DNA of 64,000 nt from contig CANLDA010000009.1 in the NCBI GenBank assembly GCA_947489325.1, positions 62,001 through 126,000 of the forward strand, read 5' to 3'. This DNA comes from an uncultured Paracoccaceae bacterium. GTDB taxonomy: Bacteria > Pseudomonadota > Alphaproteobacteria > Rhodobacterales > Rhodobacteraceae. Below the pieces are notes generated by a model. The model did no database searches and was not told where the DNA came from. It saw only the letters and a list, made by a program, of their open reading frames with translations. The translations under genes and the position numbers were made by a program. Positions 1 to 11,707 of this stretch are shown in pieces (the stretch's first letter is position 1; every line of letters starts with the position of its first letter).

Positions 1-61
1 GTATCGCGACGAAGGAGCTACGCCGGTGGACATCCGTAAAATGGTTGGGTTATCAGCCTAG
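1..61 (+). CDS. C-terminal end of an unidentified protein (5' truncated by window edge)
   Basis: Reading from base 2 gives an open frame whose last residues are KMVGLSA followed by TAG at 59-61. Only 19 residues are visible, so the product cannot be named. Its stop codon sits in a CTAG palindrome that also supplies the stop of hisI on the other strand, so the two genes converge with a 4-base overlap. The frame is open to the window edge and the protein-like ending supports a real gene, but a chance frame of this length cannot be excluded. Confidence 0.4.
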   Translation, partial: YRDEGATPVDIRKMVGLSA

Positions 62-417
62 GCTTCAGGCTTCATCAGCTCCAACATTTCGCCACCCCGA
101 ACCGCAGTGTAAAAGCAGCTGCGCCGGTTTGTGTGGCAAGCTGGGCCAGTTTGACGCACCAGCACCAGTAGGCAATCGCGATCACAATCGAACCGAAAAT
201 CCAACAGTTCTTGCACGTGCCCACTGCTTTCGCCTTTGATCCAGAACGCTTGCCGGGATCGCGACCAATAGGTAACGCGGCCAGTTTCCAGTGTTTTTTC
301 AACAGCTTGAACATTCATCCATGCCATCATCAAGACCTCACCATTATCCGCATCCTGAGCGATGGCCGGAATCAGGCCTGCCTCGTTGTACTTCAGCGAA
401 TGTGGATCAAAAATCAT
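58..417 (-). CDS. hisI: Phosphoribosyl-AMP cyclohydrolase
   Basis: Cytoplasmic enzyme of histidine biosynthesis that opens the adenine ring of phosphoribosyl-AMP. The 119-residue protein is the usual length for monofunctional HisI (no HisE part is fused). The family block WSRSRQAFWIKGESSGHVQ spans residues 51-69. Cys78, Cys94 and Cys101 have the spacing of the family's zinc ligands and lie next to the acidic DCDRD motif at 77-81. The start at 417 was chosen over an upstream ATG at 510 because an AAAGGGA ribosome binding site lies just before it and homologous N-termini begin close to this point. It is divergent from the NifU-like gene, with 67 bases between starts that must hold both promoters. 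Confidence 0.95.
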   Translation of the reverse strand: MIFDPHSLKYNEAGLIPAIAQDADNGEVLMMAWMNVQAVEKTLETGRVTYWSRSRQAFWIKGESSGHVQELLDFRFDCDRDCLLVLVRQTGPACHTNRRSCFYTAVRGGEMLELMKPEA

Positions 418-484
418 GTCACGAGTCCCTTTGCATCTGCGCGCATCGCCTCTATCTAGGAATGAAGTGCAAAAGGAAACAGAG

Positions 485-937
485 ATGTCTGGCGAAACCG
501 ATCTGATCAAGCTCTACTCTGGCCGAATTCTGGCGCTTGCTGCCAGTATTCCACATGGTGAACGCTTGCCTGACCCTGATGCCACATCCAAGAAACGCTC
601 CCCCTTGTGTGGATCGACGGTAACGGTGGATGTGACGTTAAGCGACGGAAAAATAACGGATTTCGGACAAGACGTAAAGGCCTGCGCACTTGGGCAAGCG
701 GCGGCTTCTGTGGTGGGCGCGCATGTTGTGGGATGCACTGAGGATCAAATTTTATCCGCTCGCGATGCGTTAAAGGATATGTTGAAAAACGATGGCCCTA
801 CGCCTACCGCACCTTTTTCCAACCTCGAAGTTTTGCGTCCAGCACGAGAGTATAAGAATCGCCATGCCTCTATTTTGTTAGCGTTAGAAGCAACGCTAGA
901 TGCCATTCAACAAGCCAAGCAAAACAGCAGCGCATAG
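485..937 (+). CDS. Iron-sulfur cluster assembly scaffold protein (NifU-like, IscU family)
   Basis: A 150-residue protein of the NifU N-terminal/IscU fold, which holds a nascent Fe-S cluster before transfer. Cys42 (in PLCGS) and Cys67 (in KACALGQAAAS) match the first two cluster cysteines of the family; Cys84 (VGCTED) takes the place of the third, in an arrangement typical of the alphaproteobacterial variant rather than classical IscU. A good ribosome binding site (AAAGGAA) precedes the ATG at 485; the open frame continues upstream to 362, but that part overlaps hisI and looks non-coding. No other Isc/Suf gene is adjacent, so it is probably an accessory scaffold. A terminator-like hairpin follows at 954. 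Confidence 0.85.
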   Translation: MSGETDLIKLYSGRILALAASIPHGERLPDPDATSKKRSPLCGSTVTVDVTLSDGKITDFGQDVKACALGQAAASVVGAHVVGCTEDQILSARDALKDMLKNDGPTPTAPFSNLEVLRPAREYKNRHASILLALEATLDAIQQAKQNSSA

Positions 938-953
938 TCGTCGTCATAAAAAA

Positions 954-978
954 GCCGCCGCGATAAGGTCGCGGCGGC
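954..978 (-). terminator. Strong GC hairpin terminator between converging genes
   Basis: Perfect 10-bp stem: GCCGCCGCGA at 954-963 pairs with TCGCGGCGGC at 969-978 around a 5-base loop. A run of six A at 948-953 becomes a U-run after the stem on the minus strand, so it is a textbook intrinsic terminator for the 40-residue membrane protein gene (stop at 1115). It may also end the NifU-like transcript on the plus strand, where the T-tract is weaker. Confidence 0.85.
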
Positions 979-1114
979 AAGTATGATGTTTTTGGTACGG
1001 TGATCTGGGGGAGTGAGGCAAACCCAGAGAAGACTTGGGACAGGCAGTTAAGTCATTTCGCATCAAGTGGGGACAGAATGCGTGTGTCACCGCATGTGAA
1101 ACATCGGGCAGAAA

Positions 1115-1237
1115 TCAAGAAAACCCGGGAAAATGCAGGGCAACCAGCATCATCGCAACCAAAGCGGCAGCACCCACGGCATCCTGCAACAAGGTTGCAT
1201 GAGAATTACGAATAACAGTTTTGATTTGGTCCATCAT
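1115..1237 (-). CDS. Small (40-residue) single-pass membrane protein, candidate SOS-type gene
   Basis: ATG at 1235-1237 (a second ATG follows directly) preceded by a clear CAGGAG ribosome binding site; stop TGA at 1115-1117. The 40-residue product has a polar N-terminus (MMDQIKTVIRNSHATLLQD) and a hydrophobic segment from about residue 20 to 37 ending in PGFS, so one membrane span with N-terminus probably in the cytoplasm. I do not recognise a named family; similar tiny hydrophobic proteins occur in Rhodobacterales (from memory, not searched). It is a self-contained unit: promoter region with four GAAC half-sites upstream (1305-1339), a terminator downstream (954-978). The size, topology and putative LexA sites recall the Caulobacter SOS-induced division inhibitor SidA, but no sequence similarity is claimed. 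Confidence 0.75.
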   Translation of the reverse strand: MMDQIKTVIRNSHATLLQDAVGAAALVAMMLVALHFPGFS

Positions 1238-1283
1238 GGGGCTGGCTCCTGTGGGTAATCATGTTTGTTGCCTATTTGTTCTC

Positions 1284-1339
1284 ATATTATTCATGTTCTG
1301 TAAAGAACTTTATAAGAACATTTGTGAACATAGTGGAAC
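1284..1339 (-). promoter_or_regulatory. Candidate LexA (SOS) operator array and promoter of the 40-residue protein
   Basis: On the plus strand GAAC occurs at 1305-1308, 1316-1319, 1326-1329 and 1336-1339. The first pair is spaced by exactly 7 bases, matching the alphaproteobacterial LexA operator GTTC-N7-GTTC when read on the minus strand; the next two intervals are 6 bases. A -10-like TAATAT (minus strand) lies at 1284-1289, about 45 bases before the start codon, so the array overlaps the -35 region where a repressor would block polymerase. The region lies between the recG stop (1348) and the small gene. Confidence 0.55.
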
Positions 1340-1347
1340 AAAAACAG

Positions 1348-5624
<4,277 letters not shown>

Positions 5625-5676
5625 CTATGGCAGCGCAGGTATCCCAGCACTGCCATCATGAGGTTTGCAAAAGTGC

Positions 5677-6396
5677 TCAGGCGCGCAGGGCCATCTTTTC
5701 TTCGTCCCCAACCGACGCAGGTTCTGGATCGCGCAATACATATCCACGCCCCCAAACTGTTTCGATATAATTCTCACCATCTGTGGCCTCTGACAGTTTT
5801 TTGCGCAGTTTGCAGATAAACACGTCGATGATTTTCAATTCAGGTTCATCCATGCCACCATAAAGGTGGTTGAGGAACATTTCCTTGGTCAGTGTCGTGC
5901 CCTTGCGCAGCGACAGCAGTTCCAGCATCTGATACTCTTTGCCGGTCAGATGTACCGTCTTGCCACCTGCCTCGACCGTTTTGGCATCTAGGTTGACGCC
6001 GATTCGGCCAGTTTTGATGATGGACTGGGAATGCCCTTTGGATCGGCGGATGATGGCGTGAATACGCGCAACCAACTCCTCCCGATGGAAGGGTTTGGTT
6101 AAATAATCGTCGGCCCCAAATCCGAATCCCTTAATCTTGCTTTCCGTATCATCATCGCCAGACAAGATCAGGATGGGTGTATCAATCCGGGCCAGTCGCA
6201 ATTGGCGCAGCACCTCATGACCATTCATATCAGGCAAACCAATGTCCAAAAGGATCAAATCGTAATCATATAGTTTGGCCAGATCGATCCCTTCTTCACC
6301 AAGATCGGTCGCATAGACGTTAAGATTCGCATGAGTCAGCATCATTTCAATGCTCTTTGACGTTGCAGGATCGTCTTCCACCAAAAGCACACGCAT
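5677..6396 (-). CDS. ctrA: Cell-cycle response regulator CtrA
   Basis: OmpR/PhoB-type response regulator of 239 residues. The receiver domain carries the acidic pocket VEDDP (residues 6-10), the phosphoacceptor Asp51 in LLDIGLPD, and the KPF lysine near residue 104; the C-terminal winged helix contains the CtrA-specific stretch [18 protein letters not shown]. CtrA is the master transcription factor of the alphaproteobacterial cell cycle; in Rhodobacterales it mostly controls motility, gene-transfer-agent and signalling genes. The upstream region holds TTAA-N7-TTAC (6450-6464), a candidate CtrA site suggesting autoregulation, and the gene directly upstream is sciP, encoding a CtrA antagonist. 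Confidence 0.97.
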   Translation of the reverse strand: MRVLLVEDDPATSKSIEMMLTHANLNVYATDLGEEGIDLAKLYDYDLILLDIGLPDMNGHEVLRQLRLARIDTPILILSGDDDTESKIKGFGFGADDYLTKPFHREELVARIHAIIRRSKGHSQSIIKTGRIGVNLDAKTVEAGGKTVHLTGKEYQMLELLSLRKGTTLTKEMFLNHLYGGMDEPELKIIDVFICKLRKKLSEATDGENYIETVWGRGYVLRDPEPASVGDEEKMALRA

Positions 6397-6449
6397 TATT
6401 CAGTCTCCGTAAGAGGTCTTTTCTAAGAATTAACCGTGAACAAAAAAGG

Positions 6450-6464
6450 TTAACTACGGGTTAC
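6450..6464 (-). promoter_or_regulatory. Candidate CtrA binding site upstream of ctrA
   Basis: TTAA at 6450-6453 and TTAC at 6461-6464 are separated by 7 bases, one mismatch from the CtrA full site TTAA-N7-TTAA. More TTAAC half-sites flank it (6429-6433 and around 6479-6483) in a short AT-rich stretch between sciP and ctrA. The position 54 bases before the ctrA start fits autoregulation; binding is inferred, not shown. Confidence 0.5.
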
Positions 6465-6491
6465 CGTTGATGAAATTATTAACAATTCAAC

Positions 6492-6770
6492 CTAAAGGTG
6501 TCTATATTTTTGTATAGCTGTTGCTTTCAACGCCTCCTCTCCATGGTCTGAAATGGCTTTCACCCATTCCTGAAACTCTTCTTTTGAGAGCGCATAGCGC
6601 TTAAGCGCCTCATCCTGGGTCATCAACCCGTAGACCACAGCCCGCACGACCGCGGCCTTACGTGACGCCACCCAGCGTCGAGTCTGGGCCGGGGGCAAAT
6701 CCGCGTGCGTCATAACGGTGCCATCAGCAAGCGTTACAGCACGAGGACCATCAACTTTTTTCAGATACAT
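6492..6770 (-). CDS. sciP: CtrA inhibitor SciP (DUF1153)
   Basis: Small helix-turn-helix protein of 92 residues that in Caulobacter binds CtrA and DNA and blocks CtrA-activated transcription. The family core is easy to see: DGTVMTHADLPP (residues 16-27) followed by RRWVASRKAAVVRAVVYGL (31-49) and the ALKRYALSKEEFQEW helix-turn-helix. The start at 6770 (MYLKKVDGP) has a GAGGA ribosome binding site and agrees with the family's N-terminus; the open frame runs much further upstream but overlaps mnmA on the other strand. Its position immediately upstream of ctrA and on the same strand puts activator and antagonist in one locus. Confidence 0.93.
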   Translation of the reverse strand: MYLKKVDGPRAVTLADGTVMTHADLPPAQTRRWVASRKAAVVRAVVYGLMTQDEALKRYALSKEEFQEWVKAISDHGEEALKATAIQKYRHL

Positions 6771-6904
6771 CACGAAAAATCCTCTTTTCCTGATGCAATG
6801 CTGCGCCAACAGCCTTAACGATGCGTGAAACCAACCCTTGAGAGTAGTTAGGATTTTCATATATTCCTGACAACTTGTGCAAAAACCCGCCGATGGAGCG
6901 CCAA

Positions 6905-8047
6905 ATGGCCCTTGATACAGAACATCCCGTAAATTCGCTTGGCTTTGCCAAGCCGCCCGCTGACACGCGGGTTGTTGTTGCCATGTCTGGCGGGGTCGAC
7001 AGTTCCGTCGTGGCTGCCATGCTGGCGGATGAAGGCTATGACGTGGTTGGAGTGACCCTGCAATTATACGACCACGGGGCGGCTTTGGCGAAAAAAGGCG
7101 CGTGCTGTGCAGGCATCGACATCCATGATGCGCGCCGCGTGGCCGAGGAAAAGGGCTTTCCGCATTATGTTCTGGATTACGAGAACATCTTTCAGGATGC
7201 TGTGATTGATGAATTTGCCGACAGCTATCTGGCTGGGGCGACACCTGTCCCCTGCATTCGCTGCAATGAGCGTGTGAAATTCAAGGACTTATTGGGAACG
7301 GCCAAAGATTTGGACGCCGATTGCATGGCCACAGGGCATTATATCCAACGCAAGGTGGGCGACAACGGAGCCGAGTTGCACAGCGCAGCGGATGCGCGGC
7401 GCGATCAGAGCTATTTCTTGTTTTCCACCACGCCTGAACAGTTGGATTATTTACGCTTTCCACTGGGGCATCTGCCCAACAAGGATGCAACGCGCGCGTT
7501 GGCGGCAGAATACGGGCTGGCAGTGGCGGATAAGCCTGACAGCCAAGACATTTGTTTCGTGCCCAACGGTGATTATGCCAGTGTCATTGAAAAACTGCGC
7601 CCCGGCGCGGTCGAACCCGGTGAGATTGTGGACCACGAAGGCAATGTACGGGGCACCCATGATGGGGTCATCCACTATACCATTGGCCAACGTCGCGGTC
7701 TGGGCATCGGTGGGTTAAGCGATCCGTTGTATGTGGTGAAGCTGGATGTAGACACCAAACAAGTGGTTGTCGGGCCTAAATCCATGCTGGCCACGCGGGT
7801 CATCCCTGTGCGTGAAATCAACTGGTTGGGCAACGAGGCGTTTGAGAGCCGCACAGAATGGCATCTTTCTGTCAAAGTGCGCTCCACGCGTCCTCCACGT
7901 GAGGCCATTGTGCGACCAACCGGACCTACGACTGCTGAGGTGGAATTGCTGACACCTGAAGAAGGTGTGTCACCGGGGCAAGCCTGTGTGTTTTACGACA
8001 ATGAAAGCAGTCGTATTTTTGGCGGTGGCTGGATCTGGCGCGGCTGA
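6905..8047 (+). CDS. mnmA: tRNA-specific 2-thiouridylase MnmA
   Basis: Thiolates U34 of the glutamate, glutamine and lysine tRNAs. 380 residues with the PP-loop SGGVDSS at 28-34 that binds ATP, the nucleophile Cys120 in RCNERVKF and the second catalytic Cys217 in SQDICFVP, both conserved. The N-terminal 20 residues before the PP-loop are longer than in E. coli, as is common in alphaproteobacteria. ATG at 6905 has GGAG shortly upstream; an in-frame ATG at 6893 is possible. The gene is divergent from sciP (134 bases between starts) and convergent with lpxB. Confidence 0.96.
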   Translation: MALDTEHPVNSLGFAKPPADTRVVVAMSGGVDSSVVAAMLADEGYDVVGVTLQLYDHGAALAKKGACCAGIDIHDARRVAEEKGFPHYVLDYENIFQDAVIDEFADSYLAGATPVPCIRCNERVKFKDLLGTAKDLDADCMATGHYIQRKVGDNGAELHSAADARRDQSYFLFSTTPEQLDYLRFPLGHLPNKDATRALAAEYGLAVADKPDSQDICFVPNGDYASVIEKLRPGAVEPGEIVDHEGNVRGTHDGVIHYTIGQRRGLGIGGLSDPLYVVKLDVDTKQVVVGPKSMLATRVIPVREINWLGNEAFESRTEWHLSVKVRSTRPPREAIVRPTGPTTAEVELLTPEEGVSPGQACVFYDNESSRIFGGGWIWRG

Positions 8048-8082
8048 TTTTTCCTTAGGCCGTGCATGGTGCGTAGGTCGGA

Positions 8083-8127
8083 TTGGGGCGCTGCCCCAAA
8101 CCCCGGGATATTTTCACCAAGAAGAAG
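8083..8127 (+). repeat. Intergenic hairpin-core repeat, copy 1 of 5
   Basis: A perfect 7-bp hairpin, TTGGGGC (8083-8089) with GCCCCAA (8093-8099), is followed by the core CCCGGGATATTTT (8102-8114) and CCAAGAAGAAG (8117-8127). The same hairpin-plus-core arrangement recurs at 25410, 34805, 42651 and 55116. This copy sits between the converging ends of mnmA and lpxB. Confidence 0.8.
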
Positions 8128-8159
8128 CCATACAAAGGTGAATTTACCCAAAGGGGTGT

Positions 8160-9314
8160 TCATCGTAGGCCAACGAGAACCGCACGGGCAGCGCGCAGGC
8201 CGGGGTCTTCATCGTGGCGACCAAGGCGATCCATTGTGCAGCTCATTGCGGCGTTTTGGGCATTTGGGTTATCCAAGGTTTCCAACACAGCCTTGGCAAT
8301 TTGATCAGGTTGGCAGTTTTCGCCGATGTATTCTGGAACCGCGCGGGTTTCGGATACAAGATTCACCAGCGTCACCGTGTCGATTTTCAACATATGGCTG
8401 ATCAATTTGCGGCTAAGCCAGTTCATGTCATAGGCAATCACCATCGGCGTCATCGCAGCAGCAAGTTCAAGCGACACAGTGCCCGAGGCCGCAAGCGCTA
8501 CATCAGCCGCACGAAAGGCTGCGCGTTTTTCTGCACTCGCTGCAGCTTGTGAAAGGCCCGTTGGATCAAGAATAATGGGCTGTTGCGACCAGTCGGCAGT
8601 TGCGTCGCGCACAAGATCGACCACGGGGCCAGCCGCAGGCAAGACCACTTTGATGTCAGGGCGTTGTGCCAATACGCGCTCTATTGTTGCGCCAATTATG
8701 GGTGCAAGGCGTGTTACCTCTGATCGACGAGAACCGGGCAAAGCCAACAACATCGGAGCCTCGCCAATTTCATGACGGGTGCGAAACTCTTGTGCCTCTT
8801 CGTCTGACGCCACATCTTCGGCCACCACGGGGTGTCCGACAAAATCACAGCGCATGCCGTGGGCTTCCATATAGGGAGGCTCAAACGGCAACAGGGCAAG
8901 CACTTGATCAATCACCTTGGCCATCTTGGCCGCACGCCCTGCCCGCCATGCCCAGACAGAAGGGGCCACGTAGTGAACAGTGCGAATTGTGCTGTGCGCC
9001 TTGACGATCTTGGCCACGCGCAGGCAAAAGTCCGGGCTGTCGATGGTGATAAGGACGTCAGGTTGAAAGTCCAGCACCGCCTGTGCAGTTTCAGAAATCC
9101 GCCGTTTAAGGTGGCGATATTTGGGCAGGATTTCTGCCAACCCCATGACCGACAGTTCGTGCATGGGAAATTGGCTGCTTAACCCTTGTTCAGCCATCAA
9201 GGGGCCGCCCACACCGCGATACGCGATACCCGGCTTCAACGCATTCAGCCCGGCCATCAAGGCCCCGCCAAGTTTGTCACCGCTCAACTCTCCGGCCACA
9301 ACAAAGATTTTCAT
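8160..9314 (-). CDS. lpxB: Lipid-A-disaccharide synthase
   Basis: GT-B glycosyltransferase of 384 residues that joins UDP-2,3-diacylglucosamine to lipid X to give the lipid A disaccharide, at the inner face of the inner membrane. Recognised by the N-terminal GELSGDKLGG motif (residues 8-17), YRGVGGPLM, HYVAPSVWAW, and ALPGSRRSEV in the nucleotide-binding half. It is the last gene of the pyrH-to-lpxB operon and overlaps lpxI by 4 bases (ATGA). An intergenic hairpin repeat follows 33 bases after its stop and may help end the transcript. Confidence 0.96.
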   Translation of the reverse strand: MKIFVVAGELSGDKLGGALMAGLNALKPGIAYRGVGGPLMAEQGLSSQFPMHELSVMGLAEILPKYRHLKRRISETAQAVLDFQPDVLITIDSPDFCLRVAKIVKAHSTIRTVHYVAPSVWAWRAGRAAKMAKVIDQVLALLPFEPPYMEAHGMRCDFVGHPVVAEDVASDEEAQEFRTRHEIGEAPMLLALPGSRRSEVTRLAPIIGATIERVLAQRPDIKVVLPAAGPVVDLVRDATADWSQQPIILDPTGLSQAAASAEKRAAFRAADVALAASGTVSLELAAAMTPMVIAYDMNWLSRKLISHMLKIDTVTLVNLVSETRAVPEYIGENCQPDQIAKAVLETLDNPNAQNAAMSCTMDRLGRHDEDPGLRAARAVLVGLR

Positions 9315-10216
9315 GATGTCGCCTCACGCACCCAGAGGAACATGTTCATAGCGTTGAGGATTTCCAACACCTGTGGTTGATCCAGCACGATCACACCGCC
9401 TGATTGAATGACGATGCCATCCATACCAGCCTCGGCCGCGCGCATGGCAGTGGCAGGACCAATGGTGGGCATATCCGCGCGCATGTCTTGCCCCGGTTTG
9501 GGCCCCTTGAACAAGATTGCTCCAGCGCCGGGGGCCTTGTGGGCGTCAACGGTATCGCTTTGCATCCAGTCGATCGCACGTGATACTATGTGCCCTGCCT
9601 CATCAAAAGCCCATTCAAGCGGATCCATTGGTGCCGCGCGTTCAAACGGTTGTGCAATATCCCCCAGCATCGCATCGGTTCCGCGATCATCCTCGCGGAC
9701 AATAACTTTGCCACGATGCACGACACAGGCCTGACCCAGATCGTTCTGCCCCTGATCTGCCAATACATTCATGGCCACAGGGATATCACCGCGGTGGCCA
9801 TCATGAGGCTGTGTTTTGGTTGGCACGCCTATTGCGGGCAAAAGGCTGGGTGCGATTTCATGTGCACCACGCAAAGTGAATCCCGTTTGTTCAAACAGCG
9901 AAATCACCACCTTCAACGCGCCATCATCACCAAGCTGCAAAGCCTTGCTTAGGATCGGCACCAAAGGGGCGGTTTCTGCGTCCAGCTTGCTGGGATCAAT
10001 CTGCGGGCGATCAATGCTGCCACAAAAGCACACATCAGTGACGCCACGTTCGCCCAGATGGAGCAGAAACGTGCCAAGTGTTTCAAGGCGAAACGTAAGG
10101 TCTGGTGTCAGCCCATCAGGGGTAAACCCTTCAACGGCGCAGACCAATACAGATGATGTGGCCGCACTGGCCACCGCTGCGGGTAATCGACCGCGTCCAG
10201 CGATTAAGGCCAGCAT
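9311..10216 (-). CDS. lpxI: UDP-2,3-diacylglucosamine diphosphatase LpxI
   Basis: Alphaproteobacterial LpxI (DUF1009), which hydrolyses UDP-2,3-diacylglucosamine to lipid X and replaces the unrelated LpxH of enterobacteria. The N-terminal LALIAGRGRLP motif and the C-terminal block KGPKPGQDMRADMPTIGP, both typical of the family, are present; the latter holds the catalytic aspartates. At 301 residues it is somewhat longer than the usual 270-290. It lies between lpxA (4-base gap) and lpxB (4-base overlap), so substrate flows LpxA product to LpxI to LpxB within one transcript. Confidence 0.93.
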   Translation of the reverse strand: MLALIAGRGRLPAAVASAATSSVLVCAVEGFTPDGLTPDLTFRLETLGTFLLHLGERGVTDVCFCGSIDRPQIDPSKLDAETAPLVPILSKALQLGDDGALKVVISLFEQTGFTLRGAHEIAPSLLPAIGVPTKTQPHDGHRGDIPVAMNVLADQGQNDLGQACVVHRGKVIVREDDRGTDAMLGDIAQPFERAAPMDPLEWAFDEAGHIVSRAIDWMQSDTVDAHKAPGAGAILFKGPKPGQDMRADMPTIGPATAMRAAEAGMDGIVIQSGGVIVLDQPQVLEILNAMNMFLWVREATS

Positions 10217-10220
10217 GCCA

Positions 10221-11018
10221 TCACCCCGGTGTCAGGAAAGAACGATCACTGTTGCCCAGTACGAAATCAACGATTTCCTGAACATAGTCGCTCTCGTTTT
10301 CCTCACCCAGACGGCGGGTGCGATCCATAAAGGCGCCCTCGCCCTGTGCCAACATCTGGAACGCAGCACGCAAGGCGGTGATATCAGCACGCGCCACCCC
10401 TCGGCGTTTCAACCCCACCAAGTTCAAACCATCCAACGCACCACGCGGCCCCTGTACCAAGCCATAAGGGATCACATCGTTGGTCACCATGGACACGGCT
10501 CCAATGATCGCGCCCTTGCCGATACGCACGAATTGATGGATGCCACAAAGGCCACCAATAATGACGTTGTCTGCAATCATACAATGACCTGCAATTGCGG
10601 CAGAATTCACCACAATCACATGATTGCCAATATGCACGTCATGTGCCACATGGCAGCCCGCCATAAAGAGACCGTCATCCCCGATTTTGGTCACGCCACC
10701 GCCGCCTTCGGTGCCACCATTCATGGTGACGTGTTCGCGAATACGGTTGCGTTTACCGATCACAAGGCGTGAGTTTTCGCCATTGAATTTCAAATCCTGA
10801 GGAATTTCACCGATCACAGCAAAGGAAAAGATGACGGTCTCGTCTCCGATTTCCGTATTGCCGGTCAGAACCACGTGGGATTTCAACTCTACACGTTCGT
10901 GCAGCACAACATCAGATCCGACGACACAAAACGGACCGATAATACAGCCAGCCCCGATCTGGGCACCATTCTCTACAACCGCGCTAGGATGGATTTGCGC
11001 CTCTTGCGAAATCGCCAT
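10221..11018 (-). CDS. lpxA: Acyl-ACP--UDP-N-acetylglucosamine O-acyltransferase
   Basis: First enzyme of lipid A synthesis: adds a 3-hydroxyacyl chain to UDP-GlcNAc. 265 residues. The N-terminal two thirds is a left-handed parallel beta helix of hexapeptide repeats (pattern such as IGAGCI, VGSDVV, IGDETV), the catalytic histidine is His126 in HVAHDVHIGN, and the C-terminal part is the helical acyl-carrier-binding domain. fabZ stops 6 bases downstream of... its own start side: the fabZ stop lies at 11024, giving a 5-base gap, and lpxI starts 5 bases after lpxA ends. Confidence 0.97.
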   Translation of the reverse strand: MAISQEAQIHPSAVVENGAQIGAGCIIGPFCVVGSDVVLHERVELKSHVVLTGNTEIGDETVIFSFAVIGEIPQDLKFNGENSRLVIGKRNRIREHVTMNGGTEGGGGVTKIGDDGLFMAGCHVAHDVHIGNHVIVVNSAAIAGHCMIADNVIIGGLCGIHQFVRIGKGAIIGAVSMVTNDVIPYGLVQGPRGALDGLNLVGLKRRGVARADITALRAAFQMLAQGEGAFMDRTRRLGEENESDYVQEIVDFVLGNSDRSFLTPG

Positions 11019-11023
11019 GGGGC

Positions 11024-11488
11024 TTACTCCTTGGGCAGGTCCATCATTGCGGTAAATTCGGCCTCGGCCGCCATTTCACCTTCTACAGTGGCCACGCCGC
11101 TGAATTTCCAGACCTTACCACCGGGCTTACCGCGTACCGTGGTCAGGTTCATTTCCAACGCATCGCCGGGAACGACCATGCGGCGGAATTTGCATTTGTC
11201 GATGCTCATGAAATAGACCAGCATGTTTTTGTCTGCCATATCCAGTGCAGTGCCCACCATCACAGCAGCCGTCTGCGCCATCGCCTCGACAATGGTAACG
11301 CCGGGCATAATGGGTTTACCGGGAAAATGACCCTGAAAATGCGGCTCGTTCATGGTGACATTTTTGATGCCCCGCGCCGAGGCATACCCATCAATATCCA
11401 CAACCTTGTCGACCAACAGGAACGGATACCGATGTGGAATGATCCGTTGAATGAGATGAATGTCGGCGGAAAGCAATGTATCGCTCAT
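11024..11488 (-). CDS. fabZ: 3-hydroxyacyl-[acyl-carrier-protein] dehydratase
   Basis: Hot-dog fold dehydratase of type II fatty acid synthesis, 154 residues. The active site is visible: His54 in [13 protein letters not shown] and Glu68 in IVEAMAQ, 14 residues apart as in the family. The start at 11488 has an AAGGGG ribosome binding site; the frame stays open upstream to 11578 without homologous sequence. It shares 3-hydroxyacyl-ACP with LpxA, which explains the linkage. Upstream is a 219-base gap before ompH, the place where many other bacteria carry lpxD. Confidence 0.96.
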   Translation of the reverse strand: MSDTLLSADIHLIQRIIPHRYPFLLVDKVVDIDGYASARGIKNVTMNEPHFQGHFPGKPIMPGVTIVEAMAQTAAVMVGTALDMADKNMLVYFMSIDKCKFRRMVVPGDALEMNLTTVRGKPGGKVWKFSGVATVEGEMAAEAEFTAMMDLPKE

Positions 11489-11707
11489 GGGCTGCCCCTT
11501 TTTTGTTGTTCTCTGTTCCAGGGCCAAAAGGTGTGTACGAAGTGGCCGCGCGGATGTCATAAGATTTGCCCCACACAAGTGGTAACAAGCATTAGAAAAT
11601 CACTAACAACTGAGACGGTTCAGGGCAAGCTTGGAACAAAATTTACGTTGGCGTCTGTCAATATCAGCAAACGTGATAGATGGACCACGAAACGGGTTTT
11701 ACCCTTT

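Noticed and set aside
5627-5656. Hairpin ATGGCAG/CTGCCAT between ligA and ctrA as a terminator
   Set aside because: Stem of 7 bp with no following T-run on either strand; too weak to call.
6771-7244. N-terminal extension of the sciP frame to 250 residues
   Set aside because: It is antisense to mnmA, low in protein character, and the ribosome binding site and family N-terminus place the start at 6770.
8117-8127. CAAGAAGAAG purine run as a ribosome binding site
   Set aside because: The same run occurs in all repeat copies, including those between convergent gene ends with no start codon nearby.
9816-10772. Open frame of 318 codons on the plus strand
   Set aside because: Shadow of lpxI and lpxA; codon pattern and amino acid composition (rich in H, R, T, C) are those of an antisense frame.
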